DNA of 64,000 nucleotides from Ramlibacter sp. (lineage in GTDB: Bacteria > Pseudomonadota > Gammaproteobacteria > Burkholderiales > Burkholderiaceae_C). The position numbers and the translations under genes were made by a program. Under the pieces are notes generated by a model. The model was not told where the DNA came from, searched no databases, and was given only the letters and a program-made list of their open reading frames with translations. The stretch's first letter is position 1. Each line of letters begins with the position of its first letter. Location of the stretch: NCBI GenBank assembly GCA_019449555.1, contig JAGRPN010000416.1, positions 1 through 64,000 of the forward strand, written 5' to 3'. Below, piece by piece: positions 18,177 to 27,751 of this stretch.

Positions 18177-18632
18177 TTACTCAGCCAGCAGCACGCCGGA
18201 GCCGCCCATCTCTTTCGGCAGATCCTTCATCTTGGGCAAGCCGTCCTTCATCGGCAGCACGGTCTCCTGGTAATTGACGTGGACACCGGCGTGGAACGGG
18301 AACTTCGGAATCGAAGCCGCATACACGTCGATGAGGCCCATGCCGGGATGCTCGGTCAGGACGTGGCCGCCGCATGCCTTGCACCACTTGCGATAGCTGT
18401 TCGGTGTCTTGGCGAAACTGCCCATCTGGTCGGCGCCCTGCGTGATGCGCACGGCGTCGGGCTGCCACAAGGTGAACGCGTTGACGGGCGCGGCCGACCA
18501 CTTGCGGCACGAGTCGCAGTGGCAATAGCCCATGCCGGCCGGCGCGCCCTGAACGGTGAATTGAACCGAGCCGCAAAAGCAACTGCCTTCGTAGGTCCGA
18601 TCGGTCGACCCTTGGTCGTTTTGAGATGCCAT
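18177..18632 (-). CDS. GFA-family (glutathione-dependent formaldehyde-activating-like) protein
   Basis: GSCFCGSVQFTV, YCHCDSCRKWSA, KWCKACGGHV. Confidence 0.88.
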   Translation of the reverse strand: MASQNDQGSTDRTYEGSCFCGSVQFTVQGAPAGMGYCHCDSCRKWSAAPVNAFTLWQPDAVRITQGADQMGSFAKTPNSYRKWCKACGGHVLTEHPGMGLIDVYAASIPKFPFHAGVHVNYQETVLPMKDGLPKMKDLPKEMGGSGVLLAE

Positions 18633-18831
18633 ATTGATTCCTTCAAAGAGTGGATTTCCGCGCGGCGGCGTTCGGCCGCCGCCACGGCGCTTTCGCAGAT
18701 GCCGCCCGACAAAGGTGGGTACCGGCGCCGGGGATTCCGGTTCAAAGACAGGCGCATTTGCGAGTGCTAGTATCCCTGTCCCCCCGGCCTGGCGTGTTGC
18801 CACAAACACCGCAGTTCTTGATCGGAACCCC

Positions 18832-19824
18832 ATGGATGCCCTGTCAGACGTTCTCAAGTCGGTGCAGCTCGAGGGTGCCCTTTTCCTCAATGCCGAGTTC
18901 ACCGCACCGTGGTGCGTGTGGTCGCAATTCGGCTTCGCCACCGTGAGCGAGCGCCTCTCGAAGGCCGAGCACATGGTGTTCTTTCATTACCTCACCGAAG
19001 GCGCCTGCAAGTTGCGCATGGCCGACGGCTCGGAAGTGCTCGACGTGACGGCTGGCGACCTTGTGCTGTTTCCCAGGGACGAGCGGCACCTGCTGGCCAG
19101 CGATCTGTCGCTCGACCCGGTGGAAGAGGCCAGCCTCGTGCCTCCCGGCATCGGGTCCGGCGACGACTTCGTGCAGCTGCGCAGCGGGGGCGGCGGCGCG
19201 GCCACGCGGTTCGTGTGCGGCTATCTCGCCGGCAGCCGCGGCGTGTGCCGCCCGCTGCTCGAGGCCTTGCCTCGCGTGCTTCGCATCGCGATCGGCGACG
19301 GCCCGGCCGCGGGGATGATGCGTGACCTGCTGCGCGTCGGCGTGCGCGAGTCGACCGCCTCGAGGCCGGGTGCGAATTCGATGCTGGCCAAGCTCTCCGA
19401 GCTGATGTTCGTCGAGGCGTTGCGGCGGTACGTCGAGCAGCTTCCGCCCGGAAGAAAGGGCTGGCTCGCGGGCGTGCGTGATGTCCACGTGGGCCGGGCG
19501 CTGGCCCTGGTCCACGCCGACCCGGGCCGGGCCTGGACCGTGGACGAGTTGGCGCGCGAAGTGGCACTGTCGCGGTCGGCCCTGGCCGAGCGCTTCGCCG
19601 CGCTGGTGGGCGAGCCGCCCATCCAGTACCTGATGCGCTGGCGCCTGGCACTGGCCGCGCAAATGCTGCGCACCGGCCGCGAAGCGATCGTGCGCGTGGC
19701 CGAGCGCAGCGGCTACGAATCCGAAGCCTCGTTCAACCGCGCGTTCAAGCGCGAGTTCGGCACGCCGCCGGCCGCATGGCGCAAGGCCGGGGGCGAGGCC
19801 AGGCAGGAGAGCGCCGCGCGCTGA
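18832..19824 (+). CDS. AraC-family transcriptional regulator, paralogue of 14617..15603
   Basis: MDALSDVLKSVQLEGALFLNAEFTAPW; HTH WTVDELAREVALSRSALAERFAALVGEPPIQYLMRWRL. Confidence 0.9.
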   Translation: MDALSDVLKSVQLEGALFLNAEFTAPWCVWSQFGFATVSERLSKAEHMVFFHYLTEGACKLRMADGSEVLDVTAGDLVLFPRDERHLLASDLSLDPVEEASLVPPGIGSGDDFVQLRSGGGGAATRFVCGYLAGSRGVCRPLLEALPRVLRIAIGDGPAAGMMRDLLRVGVRESTASRPGANSMLAKLSELMFVEALRRYVEQLPPGRKGWLAGVRDVHVGRALALVHADPGRAWTVDELAREVALSRSALAERFAALVGEPPIQYLMRWRLALAAQMLRTGREAIVRVAERSGYESEASFNRAFKREFGTPPAAWRKAGGEARQESAAR

Positions 19825-19908
19825 CATCGCGCTGGCGCCGCGGCGCAGTGCACGCGAATGGCGAGTCTGCACTACATTTGCCGCTTCGCCTCATCAACGC
19901 TGCCGTCC

Positions 19909-20493
19909 ATGAGAGTACTTGCCATGTCAGGCAGCCTGCGCGCTGCATCCATCAATTCCGCGTTGCTGCGGGCCGCGATGCGGCTGGCCAGGCCGGAGAT
20001 GGAGGTCCGCATGTTCGGCGAAATGGGCGAACTTCCATTGTTCAACCCGGACCTCGAGGTCCAGGTGCCGCGGGTGGCAGCGGCGCTTCGCGAAGCCGTC
20101 GGCGCGGCCGATGCACTCCTGGTCGCCAGCCCGGAGTACGCGCACGGCGTCTCCGGCGTGATCAAGAATGCACTCGACTGGCTGGTCGGCTGCGAAGACT
20201 TCGCCGGCAAGCGCGTCGCCGTCCTCAATGCGTCCGGGCGCGCCGGACATGCCGACGCCGCGCTGCGCGAGACGCTCAAGACCATGGCCGCCGAGATCGT
20301 CGAGGACGCCTCGGTGACGATCCCGATTCCCGGCGCGACCTTCCCGGAAGAGGCGATGCTGCACTCCGCGCCGATCGCCGGCGCACTGCGGCGTTCGCTC
20401 GACACGCTGTATGAAGCGGTGGCCGCGCGAACGCCGGCCGTGTGCCGGCCGGGCCGCTGCCATGCCGCGCTCACCACAACACGCAAAGGATGA
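19909..20493 (+). CDS. NADPH-dependent FMN reductase family protein
   Basis: MRVLAMSGSLRAASINSALLRAA, ASPEYAHGVSGVIKNALDWL. Confidence 0.9.
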   Translation: MRVLAMSGSLRAASINSALLRAAMRLARPEMEVRMFGEMGELPLFNPDLEVQVPRVAAALREAVGAADALLVASPEYAHGVSGVIKNALDWLVGCEDFAGKRVAVLNASGRAGHADAALRETLKTMAAEIVEDASVTIPIPGATFPEEAMLHSAPIAGALRRSLDTLYEAVAARTPAVCRPGRCHAALTTTRKG

Positions 20494-20496
20494 CCA

Positions 20497-20715
20497 ATGC
20501 CCACCATGCAGACGTCCGTGCAATCGAAGTGCGTCCGTCCGGTCTTCGTGAGCGGGGATCGGGTGGTGATCCGGATCTTCGAGTTCGAGTGGCTGGACGG
20601 GAGCGTCACGCGAATGGAGGCGCTCGCCAGCCAGCGCTGGGAAGGCGAGCGCATCGCGGAGGAGACGTTCTTCTATGACCCGGCGCAACGCGCGCCCAGG
20701 CGGCCGGCGGCGTAA
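20497..20715 (+). CDS. Short protein resembling the C-terminal half of an NTF2/SnoaL-like domain
   Basis: VVIRIFEFEWLDGSVTRMEALASQRWEGERIAEETFFYDPAQ. Confidence 0.55.
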   Translation: MPTMQTSVQSKCVRPVFVSGDRVVIRIFEFEWLDGSVTRMEALASQRWEGERIAEETFFYDPAQRAPRRPAA

Positions 20716-20735
20716 CGGCTGCAGGCGAAAGGAGT

Positions 20736-21071
20736 TTGGCTGTGGAAATGTCGGCAATCCCGTTCGGCACGACCGACTGGTCGCGCATCGAACCCACCCA
20801 GCACCAGGGCGAAACCGGGATGGCGTATTGGCGTACCCGGAATTTCGGCAACATCCGCGTGCGCATGGTGGAGTACACGCCCGGCTACCGGGCCGATCAC
20901 TGGTGCAGCAAGGGCCACATCCTGCTTTGCATCGAGGGCGAGCTGCACACCGAGCTCGAGGACGGTCGCACGTTCACGCTCAGGCCCGGCATGAGTTACC
21001 AGGTTGCCGATCACGCTGAACCGCACCGCTCGCACACGGAGCTGGGCGCCCGGCTCTTCATCGTCGATTGA
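20736..21071 (+). CDS. DHCW-motif cupin-fold protein
   Basis: ADHWCSKGHILLCIEGELHTELEDG...SYQVADHAEPHRS. Confidence 0.88.
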   Translation: MAVEMSAIPFGTTDWSRIEPTQHQGETGMAYWRTRNFGNIRVRMVEYTPGYRADHWCSKGHILLCIEGELHTELEDGRTFTLRPGMSYQVADHAEPHRSHTELGARLFIVD

Positions 21072-21107
21072 CGCAAAGAGTTGCCGGGCGCCCAGCTCGC
21101 CGGGCGC

Positions 21108-22655
21108 TTACTGGATCAGGACGTTGCTGCCGGGACCGCCGTCGAGTTGGTCGAGGCCCAGGCCACCGTTCAGCACGTCGTCACCTGCACCGCCGAACAG
21201 CACGTCGTCGCCATCGCTGCCGATGAGCACGTCGTCGCCATTGCCGCCGTCGAAGGTCAGCGTCGGGCCGCCTGCGGGCACGAAAAGCGCCTGGATGATG
21301 TCGTCGCCGTCGAGGCCGAACACGTGGACACTGTCCGCAGCCTCGAAGTTCGAGACGACGATTTCCGCGGCCAGGCCGTCGATCACCAGCGAGCCGTCGC
21401 GCAGCGAGAGCGTGATGGCGTCTTCACCGGCGGTTCCGTCGATCACCACCGAATCGGCCACGCCGTCGCCGGCCCCGTTGACACCCAGGTCGATATTGAC
21501 CTGGGCCACACCGGTGCCGGTCAGGTCGTGCACCCTGATCGTGTCGGCGCCGCCGAGCGCCGCAAGGTGAATGTTCTCGACGCTGTCGAGGTCCATCGTC
21601 ACGACGCCGACGTTGCGAGTCACAGTGGCCCCGCTGCCGTTGGCCTGGACGTCCAGCTCTTCGGCGATGTTGGCGCCGTTGAAGACCAGGGTGTCGCTGC
21701 CGTCGTCGCCTTGGACCACGTCGCTCGCGTCGCCTGGATTCCACACGAAGGCGTCGTCGCCCGCGCCGAGCGATGCCACATCGATCCCGCGCCCGCCGGT
21801 GACCACGTCGTTGCCGTTGCCGCCGATCAGCGAGTCGGCGCCGTCGCCGCCCGTGATGGTGTCGTTGCCTTCGCCGCCGTCGATCGTCAAGTGGACCAGT
21901 GTCGAGAGCCCGTTGCCGGCAACGATGGTGTCGTCGCCTCCGGCCGCGTTGATGACAATGTTCTCGACGCCCGTCGATTCGATGGTGAACGGGGCGGGCA
22001 CGGTGCGGTCCACCTGCACCTGGCCGTTGTCGGCCGCGACGACAAAGGATTCGGCGCCGTTGCCGCCGTTGACTTCGAGCGTGTCGACGCCGTCGCCGCC
22101 GTCGACGACGTCGCTGCCGTCGCCCGGATTCCAGACGATGCGATCGTCGCCGCTTTCGCCGAACAGCTGGTCGCTGCCGGAGCCGCCGGTCAGCCGGTCG
22201 TTGCCGTCGCCGCCGAACAGCGCATCGTCGCCGCCGCGCCCGCTGAGGACGTCGTCGCCGGTCTGGCCGAACAGCTGGTCGGCGCCCGACCCGCCCGTCA
22301 GCGTGTCGTTGCCGGATCCGCCGAACAGGGAGGCGGCGGGCAGCGCGCCATTGGTTTCATCCAGTGTGAGGACATCGTTGCCGGCCCGGCCGAAGACCTC
22401 GATCAGCTGCGTGGTGTCCACTGTCGGCGAACCGTCGTTCAGGTGCAGCACCGTACCGTCCAGCAGGATGTTTCCGGCGGCATTGCGGCCGATGATCACG
22501 TCGTTGTCATTGCCCGTGCCGAACACCTGGAGCAGGCCGTTGTCCGCATCGAAGCTGGCGGTGGCGTCGTGCCCGGTTTTCTCGGCAGTGCTCGATTGGG
22601 TCGCCACCTCGTCGGCGGTCGGATCGTTGTGGTTGGGGTTCTTGATATGTTTCAT
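21108..22655 (-). CDS. RTX-type calcium-binding repeat protein (probable T1SS substrate)
   Basis: Repeated GGxGxDxLxGG nonapeptides; adjacent HlyD and ABC genes. Confidence 0.9.
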   Translation of the reverse strand: MKHIKNPNHNDPTADEVATQSSTAEKTGHDATASFDADNGLLQVFGTGNDNDVIIGRNAAGNILLDGTVLHLNDGSPTVDTTQLIEVFGRAGNDVLTLDETNGALPAASLFGGSGNDTLTGGSGADQLFGQTGDDVLSGRGGDDALFGGDGNDRLTGGSGSDQLFGESGDDRIVWNPGDGSDVVDGGDGVDTLEVNGGNGAESFVVAADNGQVQVDRTVPAPFTIESTGVENIVINAAGGDDTIVAGNGLSTLVHLTIDGGEGNDTITGGDGADSLIGGNGNDVVTGGRGIDVASLGAGDDAFVWNPGDASDVVQGDDGSDTLVFNGANIAEELDVQANGSGATVTRNVGVVTMDLDSVENIHLAALGGADTIRVHDLTGTGVAQVNIDLGVNGAGDGVADSVVIDGTAGEDAITLSLRDGSLVIDGLAAEIVVSNFEAADSVHVFGLDGDDIIQALFVPAGGPTLTFDGGNGDDVLIGSDGDDVLFGGAGDDVLNGGLGLDQLDGGPGSNVLIQ

Positions 22656-22748
22656 GCGGGATCTCCACAAAAAAAGGGGTTGATGGATGAAGGGGAAATA
22701 TCCAAGGGCGAGCGCCGCCGTCGCGCCGCCCGCCTGTGAATTCGTGGT

Positions 22749-24104
22749 TCAGCCCGGCTCGCGCATCGCGTGCAGCAGGAACGAGCGCAGCGGTTTGGCC
22801 AGGTACTCGAACAGGGTGCGTTCGGCGGTCGTCACATACACCTCGGCCGCCATGCCGGCCTGCAAGCGCGCTGCCGGCTGGCGATCGCGGATCGTGTCCG
22901 CATCGACTTCGACCGTCACGTCGAACCATGACTTGCCGGTCTCCGGCTGCGTGACCCGGTCGGCCGAGACGAAGGTGATCCTGGCGGGCAGCAGTGCCGT
23001 GCGCCGCGCATCGATGGAGAGCAGGCGGACCTCCGCCGCACCGCCGAGCGTGACCTGCTCGATGTCCTGCGGGTCGATGCGGGCATCGACCACGAGCTTT
23101 TCGTGCCGCGGCACCACCTCCAGCAGCGGCTCGCGCGGGGCGATGACCGCGCCGGGTGCGGCCACGTGCAGCGACATCACATTGCCGTCGACCGGTGCGC
23201 GCACGACATGCCGCTCGACCTGGTCCCTGGACGGCCGCAGGCGCTCCTCGAGTTCGCGTACGCTGGTTGCCGCTTCCTTGAGCTCGTCGGTGGCCTGCGT
23301 CTGGCGCGTCAGGCGCAGCTGCGCGATGCGGGAGCGCAATTCTGCGATCCGCTGGCGGGCCTGCGCCAGTTCGCTGCCCGCCTCGCCGAGCCGGCTCTTG
23401 TAGTCGGCGGCGACGCGCTGCAGGCCGATCAGGCGCGTGCGGTTGACGAACCCCTGGGCAGCGAGGCGCTCGTTGATGGCAACCTCTTCCTCCGACAGCC
23501 CGCCTGACACCCGGGTGGCCTCGATCTGCGATTCGATCGCGGCCGCCTGCGCCTGCGCCTGCTGGATCTGCGCCTGCAGCAGCCCGTCCTGTTCGTTCAG
23601 GGCCTTCCGATGGGAATCGAACACGACGCGCTCACGGGCGATGTGATCCACCGCGGCGCTGTCGCGCTGCAACTCCTGCGGTGCATCGAAGCGCGTAGCG
23701 GCGCTGCTCTCGGCTGCCGCCCGCGCCGCACGGGCGCGCGCGGCGCGCCACTGGTCCTGCAGCACGGCCAGGTCGGCGTCCTGGCGCAGGTCCCCGATCA
23801 CCAGCAGCGGGTCGCCGGCGCGCACGGCCTGCCCGTCGCGCACCAGGATTTCCCTCACGATGCCGCCCTCCTGGTGCTGCACTGTCTTGCGCTTGTGCTC
23901 GACCCTGACCTGGGCCGGAGCGACCACCGCACCGGCCAGCGGCGCACTGGCGGACCATGCGCCGAGCAGGACGGCGGCTGCCGCCACCGGTACCAGCAGC
24001 GCGCGCGCTTGGCGCTTCCATTCGCGCTGGCGTTCGGCGTCGGCTCCGGCCTGCTGCAGCAGTTGCACCAGCGGCCTGGCGCCCCCCGGGTTGCCTGTAT
24101 TCAT
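22749..24104 (-). CDS. HlyD-family type I secretion periplasmic adaptor
   Basis: VEHKRKTVQHQEGGIVREILVRDGQAVRAGDPLLVI; long coiled coil; C-terminal EVYVTTAERTLFEYLAKPL. Confidence 0.93.
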   Translation of the reverse strand: MNTGNPGGARPLVQLLQQAGADAERQREWKRQARALLVPVAAAAVLLGAWSASAPLAGAVVAPAQVRVEHKRKTVQHQEGGIVREILVRDGQAVRAGDPLLVIGDLRQDADLAVLQDQWRAARARAARAAAESSAATRFDAPQELQRDSAAVDHIARERVVFDSHRKALNEQDGLLQAQIQQAQAQAAAIESQIEATRVSGGLSEEEVAINERLAAQGFVNRTRLIGLQRVAADYKSRLGEAGSELAQARQRIAELRSRIAQLRLTRQTQATDELKEAATSVRELEERLRPSRDQVERHVVRAPVDGNVMSLHVAAPGAVIAPREPLLEVVPRHEKLVVDARIDPQDIEQVTLGGAAEVRLLSIDARRTALLPARITFVSADRVTQPETGKSWFDVTVEVDADTIRDRQPAARLQAGMAAEVYVTTAERTLFEYLAKPLRSFLLHAMREPG

Positions 24105-25804
24105 GCTGCGGCTTCCTTGCGCCCGGGCGCCGTTGCCGGCAGGGCAAGCACTTTGCGGCCATTCAGCCGGGCCAGCACCGCAGCCGCGGCACCGATCGCC
24201 TGCAGCGTGCCGTCCCGCATGACCGCGATGCGATCGAGCTGCGCCATCAGCCCGGTGCGGTGGCCGACGCACACGACCGTGGTGCCGCGCTCCTTCAGTG
24301 CGCGAAGCGCGGCACGCAACGCGTCCTCGCCCTCGGCGTCGAGGTGCGTGTCGGGTTCGTCGAGCACCACCAGCTTCGGCCGGCCGTACAGGGCGCGGGC
24401 CAGCCCGATGCGCTGGCGCTGTCCGCCCGAGAGGGCCGCGCCGCCATCGCCCACCAGCGTGTCGTAGCCGTTGCGCAGGCGCAGGATCATGTCGTGCACC
24501 CGCGCCAGGCGCGCCGCCTCGATCACCATTTCGTCGTCGACATTGCCCAGGCGGGCAATGTTCTGCGCCACCGTTCCCGAAAACAGCAGGACATCCTGCG
24601 GGACATAGCCGACGTGTTGGCCGAGGTCGGTGCGATCCCAGTGCGCGATGTTCGCGTTGTCCAGCCGCACTGCGCCGCCCTGGGGCCGCCAGATGCCCAG
24701 GATCAGGCGCGCGAGCGTGCTCTTGCCGGAGCCGCTGACGCCGACGATGCCCAGGCTCTCTCCCGCCTCGAGCACCAGCGAGACGCCCTTGATCGTGGCC
24801 GGACCCGCCGGGTCGTATGCGAACACGATCCGCTCGAGTTCCAGCTTGCCGGAGGGCGCCGGCAGGCGCAGGCGCGGCTCACCGACATCTGCCGCGGCAG
24901 GCTCGGACAAGCGGCGCCACGCGCCACGCGCGTCGATCAGCTGCTTCCATCCGGCGATCAGGTTCTCCACCGGCTGCAACGCGCGGCCCAACAGGATGGT
25001 GGCTGCCACCATGATGCCGGGCGATGCACCGCCGTCGATGACCAGCCAGGCGCCGGTCGCGAGCACCGCCATCTGCACGCCCTGGCGCGCGGCACGAGCC
25101 AGCGCCGACAAGCGCGAAGACACCGCGGCAAGACGCGCCTGCTGGTCTAGCACCTGTTCCTGCCGCTCGCGCCAGGTCTGGACGGCGCTTTCGATCATGC
25201 CCATGCCGAAGAACACCTCCGCGTGCCGCACCAGCGCCTCGGCTTGCCGGCCGACGCCGCGGGAGCCGTGCAGCGCGGCCTCGGTGCCCTCACGGGTCAT
25301 GCGTTCGGTGGCGATAGCGAGCAAGGCCAGCACCACGGCGCCGGCGGCGGCGGCGACTCCAAGCAGCGGATGCATCAGGGCAATCACGAGCAGGTAGATC
25401 GGCAGCCACGGCGCATCGAACAGGGCCCTGACGCCGGCGTTGCCGAGAAAGCTGCGCAACTGCGCGATGTCGCGCAGCGGGTCGGACTCGGCCTGCCTGC
25501 GTCCCGATGCGCGCCTGCGCAACGCTTCCTCGAGCATGGGCGATGACAGCGCGCGATGCAAGGCGCGGCCGGCGGCGGCCAGGGCACGGGAGCGGGCCAC
25601 GTCCATGCAATAGGCGAAGGCGAGCGCGAGCAGCGTCAACAGGCTGAGCATCGACAAGGTCGCCATGCTGCGGCTGGCGAAAACCCGGTCGAAGACCTGC
25701 AAGGTGTACAGCGAGGGCACCAGCATCGCGAGGTTGAGCAACAGGCTCGCGCCGGCCGCGATCGCCACGAATTCCCTCAGCGCGGGCGCGATCAGCCAGC
25801 GCAT
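24101..25804 (-). CDS. Type I secretion permease/ATPase (PrtD-like)
   Basis: Walker A GVSGSGKSTLARLILG, signature LSGGQRQRIGLARALYG, Walker B LVVLDEPDTHLD; overlaps the HlyD start. Confidence 0.93.
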   Translation of the reverse strand: MRWLIAPALREFVAIAAGASLLLNLAMLVPSLYTLQVFDRVFASRSMATLSMLSLLTLLALAFAYCMDVARSRALAAAGRALHRALSSPMLEEALRRRASGRRQAESDPLRDIAQLRSFLGNAGVRALFDAPWLPIYLLVIALMHPLLGVAAAAGAVVLALLAIATERMTREGTEAALHGSRGVGRQAEALVRHAEVFFGMGMIESAVQTWRERQEQVLDQQARLAAVSSRLSALARAARQGVQMAVLATGAWLVIDGGASPGIMVAATILLGRALQPVENLIAGWKQLIDARGAWRRLSEPAAADVGEPRLRLPAPSGKLELERIVFAYDPAGPATIKGVSLVLEAGESLGIVGVSGSGKSTLARLILGIWRPQGGAVRLDNANIAHWDRTDLGQHVGYVPQDVLLFSGTVAQNIARLGNVDDEMVIEAARLARVHDMILRLRNGYDTLVGDGGAALSGGQRQRIGLARALYGRPKLVVLDEPDTHLDAEGEDALRAALRALKERGTTVVCVGHRTGLMAQLDRIAVMRDGTLQAIGAAAAVLARLNGRKVLALPATAPGRKEAAA

Positions 25805-25989
25805 AGTGGCCGCTGGCAAGTCGAAAGTGGGGAGGCGATTGGCATGTTTCTTCCGTCGTTGTGTCCGCTCCTTGCAATCGCAGCGTCGCCGTCCAAAGAC
25901 GACAGGAACTACAAACTCTTACGGTGGCGACGAGCGATTGGCGGCGCGCGAGCGCGCGGCCTTAAGGTGAACGGCGCCCGGTGCGGCGG

Positions 25990-27129
25990 TCAGGCGCGCC
26001 GGCGCGGCTTGCCGCGCAGTGATGCGAGGCTCTCCTCGAGCTGGTCGCCGAGGGAGCGGTTCAGGCGCGCCTCCAGCAGCCCGAGCACCGCCGCCTCCTC
26101 CGGTTTGAGCGACGCGATGTCGTCGCGCAGTTCTTCCTCGACGCGCTCTTTCACGTCCATCCGCAGCGCGCCTTCCGTGTACGCGGCCAGCACCTCCGGA
26201 TGCACGTAGCACTTGCGGCAGATCGTGGGCGTGTTGCCCAGCCGCGCGGCGACTCGCTCGATCGCGTCGCGCAGGTTCTTCTTCGCGCTCGCCTGCGTGT
26301 CGAACGCCTCGAATTCGCGCAGCGCGAGCGCAGCCAGCACCGTGCCGGCCCAGGTGCGGAAATCCTTGGCGGTGATGTCGCGGCCGGTGATCTCCCGCAG
26401 GTACGCATTGACGTCGGCCGAAGTCACGTCCTTCGTTTCGCCGTTCTCGTCGAGGTACTGGAACAGTTCCTGGCCGGGCAGGTCCTGGCAGGCCTTGACG
26501 ATCTTCGCCACGCGCCGGTCCTTCACCTGCAGCCGCCAGGTCTTGCCGCTCTTGCCCCTGAACTGGAAGCGCAGTTCCGAGCCGTTCACCTTCACGTGGG
26601 GATTGCGCAAGGTGGTGAGGCCATAGCTCTTGTTGTGCTTGGCATAGTCGTCGTTGCCAACGCGGATCAGCGTGGTCTCCAGCAAATGGACCACGGTGGC
26701 CAGCACCTTCTCGCGCGGCAGGCCGCGCAGGCCCATGTGCCCGGCGAGCTGGGCGCGGATCGCGGGCAGCGCCCGCGCGAACTCCATCATGTGCTCGTAT
26801 TTCGTGCTTTCGCGCACCTCGCGGAATTGCGGGTGGTACTTGTATTGCTTGCGGCCCCTGGCGTCGCGCCCGGTGGCCTGCAGGTGCCCGTTCGCCTTCG
26901 GGCAGATCCACACGTCGGTCCACGCCGGCGGGATCGCGAGCTTGCGGATGCGCTCCAGCACCGGCTCGTCGGTCAACGGTTCGCCGTTAGGCTTGAGATA
27001 ACGGAAAGACTCGCCGGCCGCTTCGCGCCGGATGCCCCGCTGCCCGTCCGACACATACACCAGCCCGGCGGATTCGGCGGCGTCCTTCGGGTCGACGACG
27101 GCCTGGCTCTCGGTTTCCTGCTCCTTCAT
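25990..27129 (-). CDS. DNA topoisomerase IB (poxvirus-like bacterial type)
   Basis: PPAWTDVWICPKANGHLQATGRDARGRKQYKYHPQFRE; LIRVGNDDYAKHNKSYGLTTLR; AALALREFEAF. Confidence 0.92.
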   Translation of the reverse strand: MKEQETESQAVVDPKDAAESAGLVYVSDGQRGIRREAAGESFRYLKPNGEPLTDEPVLERIRKLAIPPAWTDVWICPKANGHLQATGRDARGRKQYKYHPQFREVRESTKYEHMMEFARALPAIRAQLAGHMGLRGLPREKVLATVVHLLETTLIRVGNDDYAKHNKSYGLTTLRNPHVKVNGSELRFQFRGKSGKTWRLQVKDRRVAKIVKACQDLPGQELFQYLDENGETKDVTSADVNAYLREITGRDITAKDFRTWAGTVLAALALREFEAFDTQASAKKNLRDAIERVAARLGNTPTICRKCYVHPEVLAAYTEGALRMDVKERVEEELRDDIASLKPEEAAVLGLLEARLNRSLGDQLEESLASLRGKPRRRA

Positions 27130-27280
27130 CGCGCGGTCCTGGTTGCGGAAGTCCTGCCCCAGTATTCCTGAGGCTGCCCGGTCCGGCCGTAGGACGAAGT
27201 CACCCGTGAATGGCAGAGAACGCCGAAGACGCGTCCCGGCTCATCAGCCTGGAATAGTAAGCACATTTATAATAAGCCCG

Positions 27281-27751
27281 ATGATGAATCCGGACCTCAC
27301 CCGCCGTTTCGGCTTCCTCGTCAGCGACGTGGCGAGGCTGTACGGCCAGCAATTCGACCGGCTCGCCCGCGAGGAGATCGGCCTGTCGCAGGCGCAATGC
27401 CGGCTGTTGGGCGTGCTGGCCGCGCACGACGGTGACCAGGCGCTGTCGCAAACCGAGCTCGCGCAAAGGCTGGGGCTGAGCACGATGGCGGTCGCCAGCC
27501 TGTGCGACCGCATGGCCGCCGCGGGCTGGGTGCGGCGCGAGCCGAGCGACAGCGACCGGCGCATCAACCGCCTGCACCTTCAGCCGCGTGCGCGCAAGGC
27601 GCTGGCCGGCGCCCTGGCCATCGGCGACACGCTCAGCACGCGCGCGCTGGGCAAGCTCTCGGCGGCCGAACGCGCGCAACTGCTGGCGCTGCTGGCGAAA
27701 GTCCGCGTCCAATTGATCAACCTCGCGGCGACGGAGGAAAGCGCCGCGTGA
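27281..27751 (+). CDS. MarR-family transcriptional regulator
   Basis: LSQTELAQRLGLSTMAVASLCDRMAAAGWVRREPSDSDRR. Confidence 0.9.
   Translation: MMNPDLTRRFGFLVSDVARLYGQQFDRLAREEIGLSQAQCRLLGVLAAHDGDQALSQTELAQRLGLSTMAVASLCDRMAAAGWVRREPSDSDRRINRLHLQPRARKALAGALAIGDTLSTRALGKLSAAERAQLLALLAKVRVQLINLAATEESAA

Noticed and set aside
21108-22655. Regular short-period repeats considered as a possible CRISPR or satellite array
   Set aside because: Repeats are degenerate 27-nt units encoding GGxGxDxLx; they are protein repeats, not direct repeats with unique spacers.
21081-22739. 552-aa plus-strand ORF full of VVA/AEQ repeats
   Set aside because: Mirror of the RTX repeats on the opposite strand; the RTX frame has nonapeptide motifs and T1SS context.
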